A DNA stretch of 64,000 bases from Fistularia commersonii (Eukaryota > Chordata > Actinopteri > Syngnathiformes > Fistulariidae), in assembly GCA_037954325.1 (NCBI GenBank), contig JBBMNZ010000021.1:15172116-15236115 (forward strand), in the 5' to 3' direction. Made by a program: the position numbers and the translations under genes. The notes beneath the pieces were generated by a model. That model was not told the origin of the DNA, did no database searches, and saw only the letters and a program-made list of their open reading frames with translations. Positions 12,430 through 24,333 of this stretch are shown piece by piece (position 1 is the first letter of the stretch; every line of letters begins with the position of its first letter).

Positions 12430-12720
12430 TATTTAAGAGTCCTTTCAGACTACCACATCCCGGCAAGGGTGCCTTGAGTGACCCTCTTGTGGAACACCTC
12501 TGCTCCCGTATTGCTGCGTTCTACACCCGCCGACCAGAAGCCTCCATCCAAGTTTTCCCCTTTTTTTTTTTTTTGTAAAGAGCTCCAGAATATTCTAAAG
12601 ATATTTATGGGATTGCACACATTTCACTGTCTGGTGTCCAATGGGACCGCCTCGCCTTTTTGACCAACCGATGATCCCGATATCATCTGCATACTTGTGT
12701 CTGATCTGTTATTGTGATTT
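12430..12720 (-). pseudogene. L2/CR1-like reverse transcriptase scrap with YADD box
   Basis: On the minus strand 12696-12670 encodes KYADDIGIIGWSKR, the catalytic box of a LINE reverse transcriptase. About 30 codons later the frame gives VKCVQSHKYL before a stop, at the place where L2/CR1-like proteins usually read 'VxxxKYLG'. The run of T at 12557-12574 interrupts what follows. Assignment to the L2/CR1 group is an inference from spacing; only the YADD box is clear. Confidence 0.45.
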
Positions 12721-12944
12721 CACTGAAATGCTTTCAAAAGCTTCCTCAACATGGATAAAAGATATTTTATCAAATGAAAGTCTGGGATGAGGTCACCTTT
12801 ACACAGCAGCGTTTTCAGAAGGGAAGGTGCAAAACTTCAATGGCATTTCAGGAAATGCTCAGAGACTTCGGAGAGCGAAAGCGGAAAGAAGTGAATCCTT
12901 TACGCCACACTTTAAAAACAAGTATACATAATATTATCGCGCCC

Positions 12945-13170
12945 ATAGTGGATGATTTGGGGAGAAGATCAGAAAAGCAAGACTGAGATGGTTCGGATAG
13001 TGAATATATTGAAAGACGGATGCGTAAATTGGAAGTCTCAAGGAAGACTGAGGAGAAGATTTCTGGATGTAGTGAGAGAAGATAAGAAGGTAGTTGGTGT
13101 GAGAGAGGAGGATCCAGAGAATATGGTTGGTTCCCTGGAGGGAAAAGCCCGAAGGAAAAGAAGAAGATAT
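12945..13170 (+). mobile_element. RTE-type LINE, short decayed 3' fragment
   Basis: Words such as AAGACTGAGATGGTTCGG, GTGAATATATTG, GATGTAGTGAGAGAAGATA and GTAGTTGGTGTGAGAGAGGA align with bases 59590-59800 of the best RTE copy. The fragment ends GGGAAAAGCCCGAAGGAAAA then AGAAGAAG, the usual RTE 3' end here. It covers only the C-terminal domain after the reverse transcriptase and holds small deletions. Three near-copies of AGAGTACTCC follow at 13229-13258. Confidence 0.7.
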
Positions 13171-13570
13171 GTACTAGGATTGCATCCCATTGCCATGCAC
13201 CATTGGGTAAACCGATGGCGAACCCCAGAGTACCCAAGAGTACTCTAGAGTACTCCAGAGTACTTGGACTGCCATGACTCCAGGTCTACACTCTCTTGGT
13301 TCAGAATCCCTCCAAGCAGTACTGTGAATACTCAATTAGTCGCCGTTGTTGAAGCTTAGGATACAAGGAACTTTTATTGTCATACCAGCGCACCTTGCAG
13401 TCTGTGGCACCAAATCAGTTGGTCACATAGTCCCAGCGCTAACTACTGGCCTGACTTGTGTCCTAAAGTCTGCTTATGGTGTTTGCATGACAACAGCGTC
13501 CGACACCGACGCAGCTCCAGCAGAAGTAACCGGGTGATACTGATGGTGCGGTCAAAGCTTGTAAAAATTA

Positions 13571-14415
13571 CCGTATTTTCACGACTATAAGGCGCATATA
13601 AAAGTCTTAGATTTTCTTCAAAATGTGCAAAAGCGCAGTGGGGAAGTGTGGGTGTTGATTGTACATAAAAGAACGGGTATGTGCGTTATGCAGAACATCG
13701 TTGTTTTAACAACCCTGAAAACATCGCCGACAAACACATCTAGCCACATCACCAACATGGACGAGGTGCCGCTCACTTTCGACATCACACTGTGGAGAAG
13801 AAGGTGACCATCACATTAGCGAGATGCATAACGGGGTAGGAAAAGTCTTCTTGGAGACCATAGTTTCACTAAGAGTGGAAGGCAGCGCCGGGCGAGTTAC
13901 GCCACAATTTGTGAATGGATTGTAGATGCTCGGGCTAACGAGTCTGCCGGCACTGTAGTTCGAGCTTTTGCAAAATATCCGAGGAGCTACATGGTACGGT
14001 AAGTGACTCTGACGGTGAAGAAAGTGAACCTGGCATGTTTGATGGAGATTTAGCGCAGCTGTTCAAATCAGATAATGAGGACTTCGATGGGTTCGATTGA
14101 TGATGGTTACGGTAAAAAAATGTGAATACCAAACGCAGTTTAGCTCCCGCTCTGTTTTTAAATACGCACACTTGTATGCTTGTGTGTGTGTTGTTGTTGT
14201 AAGGCGGACGTAGTAGAGGACACCATGAGAACGTTAAAGGGGGAAGCGTGGGCGTGGATTGTATATAAAACCCGCGCCTTATCATCAGGCGCGCCTTATA
14301 TGTGTGTTAAATACAGCAATGGCACATATAAGGCGCACCTGATTATAGGGCGCAGGCACAAATAACTGAGACTGTGTCTTTTAGTACGGTGTGCCTAATG
14401 GTCGTAAAAATACGC
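13571..14415 (+). mobile_element. pogo/Tigger-type DNA transposon, internally deleted
   Basis: Preceded by TA, the left end reads CCGTATTTTCACGACTATAA then GGCGCA. The right end near 14390-14415 reads GTGCCTAATGGTCGTAAAAA then TACG, its imperfect inverted complement. Bases 13745-13792 encode HITNMDEVPLTFDI, a motif I associate with the start of the DDE domain of pogo-type transposases, followed by a stop. Bases 14030-14100 encode an acidic C-terminal end (FKSDNEDFDGFD and stop) typical of the same proteins. Most of the catalytic domain between them is missing. A second inner copy of the GGCGCACC-type end occurs at 14325-14352. Confidence 0.7.
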
Positions 14416-15944
14416 TCTTTTAAATTTTAAATCTAAATTTTAAAAAGAATTTTGCAGAGAAAAAGTCTCATTTTCAACGTTGCATGGCGTGCCTGCTTTG
14501 CTGCTGCTCTTCTGCACCGTCCCCAAAAAAGTACGCCGCGATCTTCATTACGCTAGCACTTCTGTGGTTTTCTGATATTAAGTGAATCAACTCTGCCGTC
14601 ACTCAAAAAACACACAGCAAGCCTCACTCAAGAAGAAAGTTTAAGGACGGTGAACTTTTAAAGAAAGAAAAAAAAAAAAAAAAAGGACAGGAAAAAGTGC
14701 GCGTTGACAAATACTTATAAAATATATATTTGACATTTTGTTCTGGCTTCAGTTGACCTGTCAGCTTGATTTGTCTTTTGTTCAGCCGCATCGCGCACGG
14801 GAAGCAGCGCGTCGTCCGCAGGAGGGGAAGGAACGGCAGCAGCTGAGGACGACGGGAGGAAGACAGAACTGAGCTGCGTAAACAGAGCTGAGGGTGACAT
14901 ATCAAGAAAAGGACGTCTGAACGGGCGCGAGGTGTTTTTGGCGCAAAGCGACAGCAAAAAAGCGCAGCTCGACCAACGACCGCAAGAGAACGGATTAGAA
15001 ACGGGCTGCGCTTATATCGCGCTAACGTTGGATTCACCCATTCTTTTATTCATTTTGCATCCAGCTTGTCCTGCGATCAGGAGGGTTTGAGACACTCACA
15101 GCTGTTTAGGCCAGACGGGATTCTTGAGTCGAACAATCGCAAGGCCTCGTATTGAGAGACGTCAAAATCAACTGGACTTGAATTTCTTCGCTTGGAGACG
15201 TTTTTAGGTCTAATGACCTGTCGGGAGTTTCTTTTGAAGACGACGATGTCCGATTCTGGAGTCAAAGAAGCCGTCTTTGTCGAAACAGAAAAACCGTCAG
15301 ACCAGAGAAGGGAGTTCAGACACAACCCAGATCCAAGATGGCGACGCCTATGCGTGTTGCTTTTGTGTGGTTTTGTTGGTAAACTCTATCAAGCTACCTT
15401 GCGCTGCTTTGCACAACTTGCCATTTTGCACAACCAACCTCGATTGCCCCGATCTGACTTTTATTTTTCACTTATTTAACGCCTGTTACATGTTGTCTTT
15501 TTAGCGCCGTCAACCAAAGCAAATTCCTTGTGGTTGCAAAATTACTTGGCGAAAGATTTCATAAACGGCGTTTTGGGTTTTCTACTAAGAATGGTAAGCA
15601 CAAATGGACCAACGACCAGGAAAGATCACTTCTTTGCAGGTATATTCTGAATAATACCGAATGGTTACTCTTCACCAAACTCTTAACTAGCTTTGTCATT
15701 ATATTTAGGGATACATACCACTTTTGAGTATTTTCAAAGATGTATTTTGAAGCTGCACAATGTTGGAAAATGCCTTGATGATTGATTAAAAGATGGACTA
15801 GATCAGAGGATCAGTCCATATCCAAGATTTTTTTTTTTCTTTCCTGAATAGACATTTTTCCAGTGGGTAGGAAGCCAAATCTAAACACATGGTCACATAC
15901 TTTCGTTCACATACTCTCACACACATACTCACACTCTGTAAATA
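14416..15944. other. Unassigned sequence
   Basis: Mostly unique-looking sequence with A and T runs (14665-14684, 15828-15838). No gene, RNA or transposon was recognised. A 137-codon minus-strand frame at 14624-15037 crosses the A run and has no family features. Confidence 0.5.
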
Positions 15945-16087
15945 CACTTTATGGCCAAAAGTATTTGCTCACATGCTTTGACTTGCATAGGAACCAAGGT
16001 GACATCCCATTCCCAATCCATTGGGTTCAATATGACGTTGGTCCACTCTTTGCACTCTTTAACATCTTAGAGGATTTGCTCAACGTG
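15945..16087 (-). mobile_element. Tc1-type transposon, solo end fragment
   Basis: After a TA dinucleotide at 15943-15944 the sequence runs CACTTTATGGCCAAAAGTAT and continues for about 110 bases almost identical to the start of the Tc1 copy at 16213, including GACTTGCATAGGAAC and CCATTGGGTTCAATATGAC. It then diverges. It is a truncated second copy lying only 125 bases from the fuller one. Confidence 0.8.
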
Positions 16088-16212
16088 TAAATACCACAGA
16101 TAATAAAGTTAGAGAGTCAGTTATGTCTAAAGCAATGAACTCACTATCCAGCTGCCTCCATGTCTTTTTGAAACCAATAAATAAATAAGAAAAGTGTCTA
16201 TGTATCTATGTA

Positions 16213-16870
16213 CACTACATGGCCAAAAGTATTTGCTCAGATGCTTTGACTTGCATAGGAACTAAGGTGACATCCCATTCTGAATCCATTGGGTTCAATA
16301 TGACATTAGTCCACCCTTTGCAGCTTTAACAGCTGCAACTCTTCTGGGAAGGCTGTCCACGAGGGGCAGGAGTGTGTTTCTGGGAATGTTTGACCAATCC
16401 TCCAGAAGGGCATTTGTGAGGTCACACACTGATGTTGGACGAGAAGGCCTGGCTCTCAGTCCCTTGTTGATCCCAAAGGTGTTCTTTCGGGTTGAAGTCA
16501 GGACTCTTTGCAGGCCAGTCAAGTTCAACCACACCAGACTCTGTCATCCATGTCTTTATGGACTTTACTTTGTGCTCTGGAAAAGGAAGGTGTCGCCTCA
16601 AAACTGCTTCTGCAAAGTTGTGTGGACGGAATTGTCCAAAAATGTCTTGGTATCCTGAAGCTTCCAGAGTTCCTTGAACTGGAACTAAGGGGTCAAAAAC
16701 AACTCCACACCATAAACCCCCCTCCACCAAACTTCACACCTGGCACAATGCAATCAGACAAGTACCGTTGTCTTGGCAACCACCAAACCCAGACCCACCT
16801 TTGGCAAACGGAAGTGATTGGAACTCCCAATTCCGACTATTTGTGAGCGAATACTTTTGGCCATATAGTG
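16213..16870 (-). mobile_element. Tc1-type (Tc1/mariner) transposon with broken transposase
   Basis: Flanked by TA on both sides (16211-16212 and 16871-16872). The left end CACTACATGGCCAAAAGTAT mirrors the right end ATACTTTTGGCCATATAGTG. The minus strand encodes VELDWPAKSPDFNPKEHLWD (about 16525-16465), the stretch around the second catalytic Asp of DD34E transposases. In a shifted frame it then gives RARPSRPTSVCDLTNALLED and WSNIPRNTLLPLVDSLPRRV. The frameshift and a length of 658 bp, against about 1.2-1.6 kb for intact relatives, show it is a deleted, inactive copy lacking the N-terminal DNA-binding region. Confidence 0.9.
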
Positions 16871-16999
16871 TACATCTATTCACCCTCTCATTGGAGAACC
16901 CTGAGACACGAGCGCTAACCGTTCGCCACCGCATTTGCACGTTCCACTCGTGTCGCGCTTTTAATCCCCTAAAGATCCCCTAACTCACTAAAGATGGTG

Positions 17000-17275
17000 G
17001 CAGAGCTGAAGCTAATGGGGCCATAGTGGAGAGTTGGGGATCGGTGTCCTGCCCAAGGACACTTGGGCGTGCAAACAAGAGCAGCAGAGGACTGAACCTC
17101 CAACCACGGTTCAGTCGCTCACTCACAAATTTGGGCAACAAAGGGTTTCCGTTGAATCTCCTGCATTAGCTTGGACTGTGGGAGGAACCCGGAGGAACAT
17201 GGAGACTCCACACAGAACGGCTCCCCTTCCAGCTTCTCGCCGTCAGGCAGAAGCACCGTAGCGGCCTGAATACAC
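17000..17275 (-). repeat. Composite of two dispersed repeats
   Basis: The left part (GATCGGTGTCCTGCCCAAGG, ACACTTGGG) belongs to the 'GTGTCTTGCCCAAGGACAC' dispersed family also seen near 32.15, 36.79, 37.66 and 61.02 kb. The right part from about 17155 (GGACTGTGGGAGGAACCCGG, ACATGGAGACTCCACAC) is the reverse strand of the SINE-like repeat at 18.2 kb. Both are short, diverged pieces. Confidence 0.6.
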
Positions 17276-18235
17276 AGATTAACTAAATATTATATGATGA
17301 TTATATTTTAAAATGTGTTTTTTTTTTTTTTTGGTCCTGTGTTGCGCTCAGATGATCAAAATATAATTTCTCTGCAGAGCAGCCTGACACGTCCGTAGGC
17401 GGGGAAAACACCCACATTCTGTTCGCGTTTGTGCGAGAAAGAAGTACAAGATACAAAACATTGTGATGCGGCTCCTGGTCAACCTTGGCGTGCCGACATC
17501 TGCAGAGTTTTTAAGAAACCCAACCCTGACTCATGTCTAACAGACAGCTGGTCGTCCACTTACAGTTACTGTGACACAGATTGTAACAGCACGCCGTTTC
17601 TGCCAAGGACAAAGTGTGTGTGTGTGTGTTTGGGTCACCAAAGGAAAGTGGTGAATTTTGGCACGCCTGCTGATGAGGTCCATCTTCATCATTAACGGGT
17701 GCCACTAAACGAAATCCGAAGATTAACGGCGGCTGCGGTGCAAAGTCAGAGCGGGCTCTTATCCCCGGATAACTTGGGCTCAAAATAGCACGCGGAGCGT
17801 CGGCGCGCGTCACCTCTTCTCGCCGGCTGCATCGCCGTTTTCTTGGACGCCGCTGCGCTCTGAGATCAGCGGCTACAAAAAAGTACCTCAGTCAGAGCGG
17901 CGTTCTGTTTCACAAATCCAAACATTTAAATCATCCTCCCACGTCTTCCTCGGGAGGGCTTACTCATCCGTGTTCCGCCGCGTGGCCGGTGGCGTCCGCA
18001 ACAAAACTGATATTAGCGCGTCTTGCACGAGACGAACAGGCGGACGTGTCGAGGAGCCTTGCGTTCGAGGGGCGACCCGTGTGTTTTCTTGAATTATGTT
18101 CGGCAAAATACGCGATTTGACCTACGACCGAGGCTCGGCTGTAATTAAGCGGAGTTAAAATCGATGATCTGTCAGCCAAACACTCTCAGGGTAATTGAGC
18201 TTCTCCCGATCAAGCTCCGGAGATTTAGAACTGCG
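17276..18235. other. Unassigned sequence
   Basis: Unique-looking DNA with a T run at 17320-17333 and a short (GT)n near 17615-17629. CpG-rich patches occur at 17730-18130. No gene features were recognised. Confidence 0.5.
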
Positions 18236-18576
18236 AGCGCGGCGTTTAGCGCGGCGGTTAGCACGGCGATTAGCGCGGCGGTTAGCGCGGCGGTTAGCGC
18301 CTCCGCCTTGGATGGATTCCCACAGCGGGCCTTGCTGTGTGGAGTCTCCATGTTCTCTCAATGCCTGCGCGAGGGTTCCTCCACGTTCCTCCCGCCGTCC
18401 CAAAACAAACAGAAGGCTCTAAATTAGACTTGCTAATGACAGTTCTTTCTACATGCACATGAATGTGCAAGGGAACGGTTAAATGTGTCTATATATTGGA
18501 TGAAGGAGTGAATGGTTGGCTGTCTCTGCAACTGACCGGCAACCGCTGACCTCCGACCCCTCGCCCAGTGACAACG
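18236..18576 (+). repeat. Dispersed SINE-like repeat, fullest copy
   Basis: In order: GGTTAGCGCCTCCGCC; GGATTCCCACAGCGGGCC; TGTGTGGAGTCTCCATGTTC; CTCCTCCCGCCGTCCCAAAA; a segment with GGAGTGAATGGTTGGCTGTC (18502-18521); and CCCCTCGCCCAGTGACAACG. This agrees with a very common fish repeat whose usual order I know as front end, 'cctcccacagtcc', 'gtgaatggttgtttgtctatatg', then 'cctctcgccc'. The GTGAATGGTTG...GTCT segment here is a single copy of the unit tandemly amplified in three minisatellites of this window. Confidence 0.7.
18237..18300. repeat. 12-bp tandem repeat within the SINE-like front end
   Basis: About five copies of a 12-bp unit close to GCGCGGCGGTTA (variants GCACGGCGATTA, GCGCGGCGTTTA). 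The last copy runs directly into GCGCCTCCGCC of the dispersed repeat. The unit equals the GCGGTTAGC motif that opens this repeat family, so the array is a local expansion of that front end. Confidence 0.85.
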
Positions 18577-19327
18577 CAGTGAACCTTCGCTACTTCGTGG
18601 TTCGTCTTTCGCGTCCGAGCTACTCGGCGGATTTTTTTTATCATTCTGTTCTCGCGATTTAAGGCTCTTTAGCGCTTTTTTTCCAGTATTAATTTTTTTT
18701 CAGGATGAAATAGCCAATTTTCTAGCCTAAGAAGAAAAAAAAAAAACAGTAAAAAATATAGCAAATTTAAACTGAAATTCATTTTATAAAATTAATCTGA
18801 TATGAGATTTCCTTTGCTACCCTGCAGGTCGAACTCTGGCTCCTACCATTGCACCCATGCCAGATCTCATACGGAATACCATTGGCTACATAGATCCGTA
18901 CTAGGCACGCTATTGGCTGATTGTGCTTGTCGTTCTATTCCTCATGTTGATTGGTTCGTGGAGAGAAGCGGCTGATCTCACAAATACAATATCCAGGTTC
19001 CCTTTGCTTTGCGTAAGCGTGAGCACTGTCCACTTCGTGCTATTTAGTTTGTGAAACTAAACTTTTTCGCGAAACGGCCAGCGTCTATCCAAATGTCTCC
19101 TATAGATGTTACAATATACGTTAAAATGATCCAAAAGTGTTTACTCTACCCTATCAGGGCGTGGGTTGATAACAGATTGTAGGAGGCTGGTAAAGGGTTG
19201 AGTGAGGTTGGTTGAGGGTTAATATATCTGTAAATACCATCAAAATCATCACGTCTCCAGTTTATGGAAATTCATTTTTGGTCGGGGGTCTCGGAATGTA
19301 ACTGGAGCGAAAACTGAGTGTCCGCTG
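18577..19327. mobile_element. Degenerate Tigger-type MITE
   Basis: The left end CAGTGAACCTTCGCTACTTC and the right end GGAATGTAACTGGAGCGAAA followed by ACTGAGTGTCCGCTG correspond to the ends of the Tigger element at 1888-2627 (same TTCGCTACTTC and GGAACGTAACC...GCGAAAA words). The right end is followed by TA. Length (751 bp) is also similar. Repeated 'ATTGGCTGATTG' words lie inside, but no transposase motif survives. Confidence 0.5.
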
Positions 19328-22300
19328 TACCGAACAACCCGGACCGCAGGATCAGCCGGTGGCGTGCGGTGAGGCACCGACTTCCTTTGGAACAATTTTT
19401 ACAATTTTAAGAACTTGAAGGAGTTTCTTGTTACCGAGAATCTCATCTCATTTTCTGTTTTAAAGTCGAAAACAATTTGTGGTCTTTTCTTTATTTCTCT
19501 ATGAAGTCCAGCAGCATAGACCTCTCCACCAAAAGAGGTTGTAACTCCTCCTTGTTTATTTTTAATTTTTCTTATTTATTTCATCCTGCTTTCATTGCTT
19601 TTAGAGGGACAGAAGCGGCCAACTCACGTTCGCCCCCTTCAGGTGAGGCACGGTATTGTCTGCCTCACCTCATGACTTTTCAAGGTTTATTTCCGATCAG
19701 CAAGGATAACTATATCCCGCAGTTACGCTAAAGACATTTTCAAAGACAACAATATATTAAATATTTCTACAAACATTCTATAAGCAACATGCTGAGAAAC
19801 AGAAACAATCCCCTTGGTTTGTATTTGATCAAGAAATGTGCAAATTCAGCAATCTGTACTTGAGAACGTTTAAAAAAAACACTTAGAATCATACAGAAGA
19901 TACAATTATGAATCAGATCAGTGGAAAATGTTAATATTTATCTGCATTATCTTGTTTTTTTTTCATAATGACAAAACCGCACGTCACTGGGATAAGCCGT
20001 GTCCATGATGAATGAATGAATTATGATGTTTCACAGCACTGTGATGAATGATTGAATTTGTTCTAAACAAGCTTTTGAAATCTCAAACAGGTGAGACTAA
20101 CAAGCTGCTCAGGTTCTTGTACCCTTCCATGTTCCAAAGTCTCATGGACCAAAACTGGAGTACCCGAGCATTAAAACACAAGACGAACTTTCCAAATTTC
20201 TTTTGAGATCCTTCCAAAATGTACCTTGCCGGTTGTATGGTTGGAGAAACAACCTTTGGAGGCCTGCGACGACGAGAAGCACTGCTAGAGATTTATCTCC
20301 TGGGGTTTTCTTTACGCCTTAACGCGGCCTATCTGGATATTCACCAACGTCCTCATCGCTCTTCTGGAGCGGCGTCTCCAGCGACCGAACGATCTTATCT
20401 TTCACCGAGGCTCATTCCGGATCCCCCGTCCAGGAGGGGCTGGTAGCGCCGTAGGAATTGTCTGCTTGATTAATAGCTTTTATTTTAGTTTTCAAGACAA
20501 GACGCGGGCTGAGACCGGCGGGTCAGCAACAACCTGGAATCCGTGACCCGTGTTGACCTCACGGCTGGTGATGGAGGATGGCACTCGTTCATCTTCTCAT
20601 CGCTGCCACGTGATGGTGCAACCCTGGAGTTTTCCAGCTGGACTGGGTTTTTTTTTTTTTTTTATATGATAGGGGTTTGGATCGACCGGTAGGCTAACGC
20701 TAGTATGGAGGTCGGTCCACGTTTGTGAAGTTTATCTCACGTCTGAACGGCCATAAAAAAAACAAAAAACTGCTGAAAAACAGGTATGCTAACGTTAGCA
20801 TGGTGGTAGGAGGGAGCTGCAAGAGGAGTAAACAGTGAGACATACCGTAAGAGCCTCACACTGCAAAGATAAATAGAGCACGATAACGCCGCTCTATTCA
20901 GGCGTCCGATACACCAAGAAGCTCCTCGTTCACCTCTGCAATTTATGGTCGTCAATCCATAAATTGCAGCACCGGTCCGTTTCTTCTCGATTTGTCCGAG
21001 CACACAGGTGCTTTCAGCAAATATCAACCGCTTTTGAAAAGCACAGGTCGATCTGTCCATGTGGCGAAGCGGTGCTTTTGCTCAAATCGGGGCAGGGGAG
21101 CCAAAGGGGAGTTGATCTCTGCATGCTTTGCAAGGAGGTCCACGGATCCAGACCATAAATGAAAGCGACGAACATCTCAGCATCTCATCTCAGGACGCAT
21201 TTAAAACTGAAAACCTGTATGTTTTGTTGCAGTTATCGTTGGGGATGCATACGTGAATAACATGCATTTTGTACACATTCTGGATCGCCATCACTGTTGC
21301 GTTTGGACTGCAGGAGGAACCTGAAGGAACCCCGCTCAGATACAAGCAGAAGATGGAGAGAATAATACATAATAGGCTCCAAAGACACGAAAGGACCTCC
21401 TGGTGTCTGGTAACGGAGCCTTAACGTCGATTAAGAAGTTCCCTCATGTAGCAGCAACTTTTCACAGGCCTCCACTATGGAGATGGAAACGGAAAGGTCA
21501 GGAGTTTTCATCCCAAACACGTATCGCCGCTTTTGTTTTAGCCGAGTCTTCTTTACCGAAAGGCTGTCGGCCGAAGGAAGGCTAATAAAATGATTTCCCC
21601 CCTCGGCGTGCTGGGAAGCAGCGTGTGCGGGAGCGCAAAACAAACTGTCAAAGCTCCAAGAGCCGCGACATTCTCCGACTGGCTAATGAGGACGGACAGG
21701 ATGTGACACATAAGACTGTCCCCTCACCTAAAACGTTACCCTCAGCTGTAGGTCGTCCGAGAGCATCCCGGATTGCTCCTTTGCCTGGTTTGTCCAGAAA
21801 ATGGTGTGAAAGAGAAGAAGCAGAAGAAATCCCCGCATTCGGTCACGTTTTATTTCGGCATGCAGGAGCAACGTGCGGTTCGTACCCGTTCTTACGCCTC
21901 GAGGCGCTAAGCAGTCGTCGGGGGTAACGGAAGGTTCCGGACACTCCGGCATGTGGATAAGAGGAGTTGGGAATAGAACCGCCAACCTTTTCATTGCGGG
22001 GACGCCAACTCTGCCAGCTGACCCCCAGTCGCCCCCAAAGGTATTACCCTTCACTTACTACGAGCATACAAGTCCTGAAAGGGATCCCGGGTGACTTTTT
22101 GTGTTTTTTTTTTCTCCACGTACATTTGTGTCTCTAAGACGAGGATAGACAGATGTGTGTGTCATGACAGCAGTGGGCAGCAGTAGCTCCCGACCGCAGG
22201 CCCCAGGCTCCGACACTGTTTATCACCCGGGCCAGATGGGATGCTCAACGTACCCACGATCTAGAGTCACGAATGGAAAACAGACCCCAGACACATCCGT

Positions 22301-23739
22301 GCACCAGATGGGTTCCAACGGTGCATCCAGACCGACGGAATACAGGGTCAACAGATTCAGGGGAGACCAGGGAATCGGCGCAAAAATGGCGCCCGCCTCT
22401 GCGAGCTCACCTCGGATGACCTCGAGCTTCCTTTATCTCGCTTTACATCGCCGCCTCTCCCGTCCCGCCAGCCATCCGTCCCAGATCCGGAGCAGACGGC
22501 AGGCGGTCAAGATAAAAATCTGCAGCGCGCCATGCTGTGTAAATGATGTGTCCGCTGGAAGTAAAAGGAAGTGAAAGAACGTGACAGAAAGGCACTTGCC
22601 AGGGATCCGGACTTTTGGGATTGAGACCTCGTGCTCGCGAGCGTCTGACCGACGACAGAGAGCGAAGACGACCGTTTTGATAAAGCTCTGCACACGGTTT
22701 GACGTGTTTCCATCCCGTGGCGATGCGTGGATGATGCCGGCGTTCCAGCTGACGTGGCCTTAATCCCCTCCCCTTCCCTCCCTTCCCCGAGCTCGCGAGC
22801 TATATTTGCCATTTACGCTCGTTAGCCTGTTTGGAAACGGTCGACTCTGAGCAGTAATAAAAAAAACAATCCTCAGTTCAACCCCTCGCAAAAGGGTTTA
22901 GTCATCATACAGTATTTGCAAGAGAGTAACGGGAGAGTGAATTAAGAGTACGTGGAGCGAAATCTTACGCAAAATATGCCAGTTTGGATGGATGACTCAG
23001 TTTTTACGCTTACGGTTCAGGTTGGCATTGTCAAGCAGCTGCAGGGGCTTCGTCCAAATCCCTCATTCCTTCCGGAGGATTAAATGCGCTTTAAGACTTT
23101 AAAAGATTGCGAGGAGATTCTTCCCATAGATCCTGAGAGGAGTCGCGAAAGGCAAACAACACCGCGTTGAGTGCGAAGGTAACGTGCTTTGCGCTCGGTA
23201 CGGAATTTAGTTTAGCGTCTCCCGATTTCAGATAGCTTCTGTTGTGATTGCAATGTGGACACAGGTGGATTCCTGGGATGCTGGAATTTGGTAACACACT
23301 GGGTGAGCGTCCACTCCAAGGTCCAACAGGAGAGGGTTCACCAGTGCCATTCTGCATATGCACAGAAAAGAAGAGTCCATCTATCTTTGTGTCCTGCCAT
23401 CAGGGTCAGGGTAAATATGGAATATGAGGCCGGAGAAAAAAAAAGAGGTGATTTAGCAAAAAATGCTCAGAAAGCCCGACTTTGCAATGTATCTAAACAT
23501 GCCGTCCGGAGCTGACAGGCCTCTACATCTTCTACCAGGAGCGAGGGCTTGGGTTGGCAAAGGGCTACGAAAGCAAGAATAGCTCTTTCTCGCTATGACA
23601 TTCAATACTTTGCGAAAAGTATTGAACGTCCAGAAGAGGAAGGAAACATCGGAGACGGAGTGAGTTCGTCTTCACGGCGTCGGACCGACTTCCTCCCTGC
23701 ACGACTCATGTGCATACGCTGTTTGGCCTTTGTCAATGT
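19328..23739. other. Unassigned sequence with scattered repeat pieces
   Basis: No gene recognised. A segment at about 19358-19680 is bracketed by GTGCGGTGAGGCAC and GGTGAGGCACGG/CTGCCTCACC words. Similar GTGAGGC words recur at 56.5-57.0 kb, so a diverged repeat is possible. A T run lies at 20649-20663. A short SINE-like scrap (GACTGCAGGAGGAACC) is at 21306, and a 'GAACCGCCAACC' dispersed-repeat piece is at about 21905-22040. The rest is unique-looking. Confidence 0.45.
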
Positions 23740-23747
23740 GTCCAGAA

Positions 23748-24325
23748 CAGTGGTTCTTAACCTGGGTTCGATCGAACCCCAGGGGTTCGGCGGAGGTCAA
23801 GCAACACATTGGTGATGACATCACCGGCTGCAGGTGATCACGCTACATAGCTCGGCCTATCCGTGCTGCGGGGATTTTGGCGCAATCAGTTGTAGTAACT
23901 TGTGACTGTCGTGATGGTACGTCATGTGATTTCTTTCTTAATATTTTAATCCCTTCATACTAATTATGTCGGGCAAAAAAATTTAGCGGTCGGAAGAACA
24001 CGTACCATACGGATTCACATGTATGACGGAACGTGATTGGAATCGATGTCCTAACGGCATGATTTGCAAAGACGAGATGAGCAATTCTAGTCCAGCACCG
24101 GCAAAACTAAGGGAAGGCTTCCTTCGGCTGCATGGAGATGGGAACTACAAGAACATAGCGCTTGCTGAATTCAAGGTGAAGGGAGCCAGATTCCATGAAA
24201 AGGCTACTCTGCCTGCTCTTTGTACCCATCAACGAACCGATCCTCCATCCAATAAAGAAGGGTTCGGTGAATGCGCATGTAAAACAGGTGGGGTTCAGTA
24301 CCTCCAACAAGGTGAAGAACCACTG
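23748..24325 (+). mobile_element. hAT-type transposon relic with target duplication
   Basis: The left end CAGTGGTTCTTAACCTGGGT and right end AACAAGGTGAAGAACCACTG are inverted repeats (first 16 positions nearly identical). Flanks are GTCCAGAA (23740-23747) and GTCTAGAA (24326-24333): an 8-bp duplication with one mismatch, the size expected of hAT elements. Inside, MSGKK (23966-23980) is followed by a frame with YGFTCMTERDWNRCPNGMIC and DEMSNSSPAPAKL. This recalls the BED zinc-finger start of hAT transposases, though the second Cys of the usual C-x2-C pair is displaced. The catalytic domain is gone at 578 bp, so it is non-autonomous. Confidence 0.85.
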
Positions 24326-24333
24326 GTCTAGAA

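Noticed and set aside
23748..23800. GGGTTCGATCGAACCCC as a tRNA B box
   Set aside because: It is a palindrome in the hAT terminal region; no A box, stems or terminator fit a tRNA.
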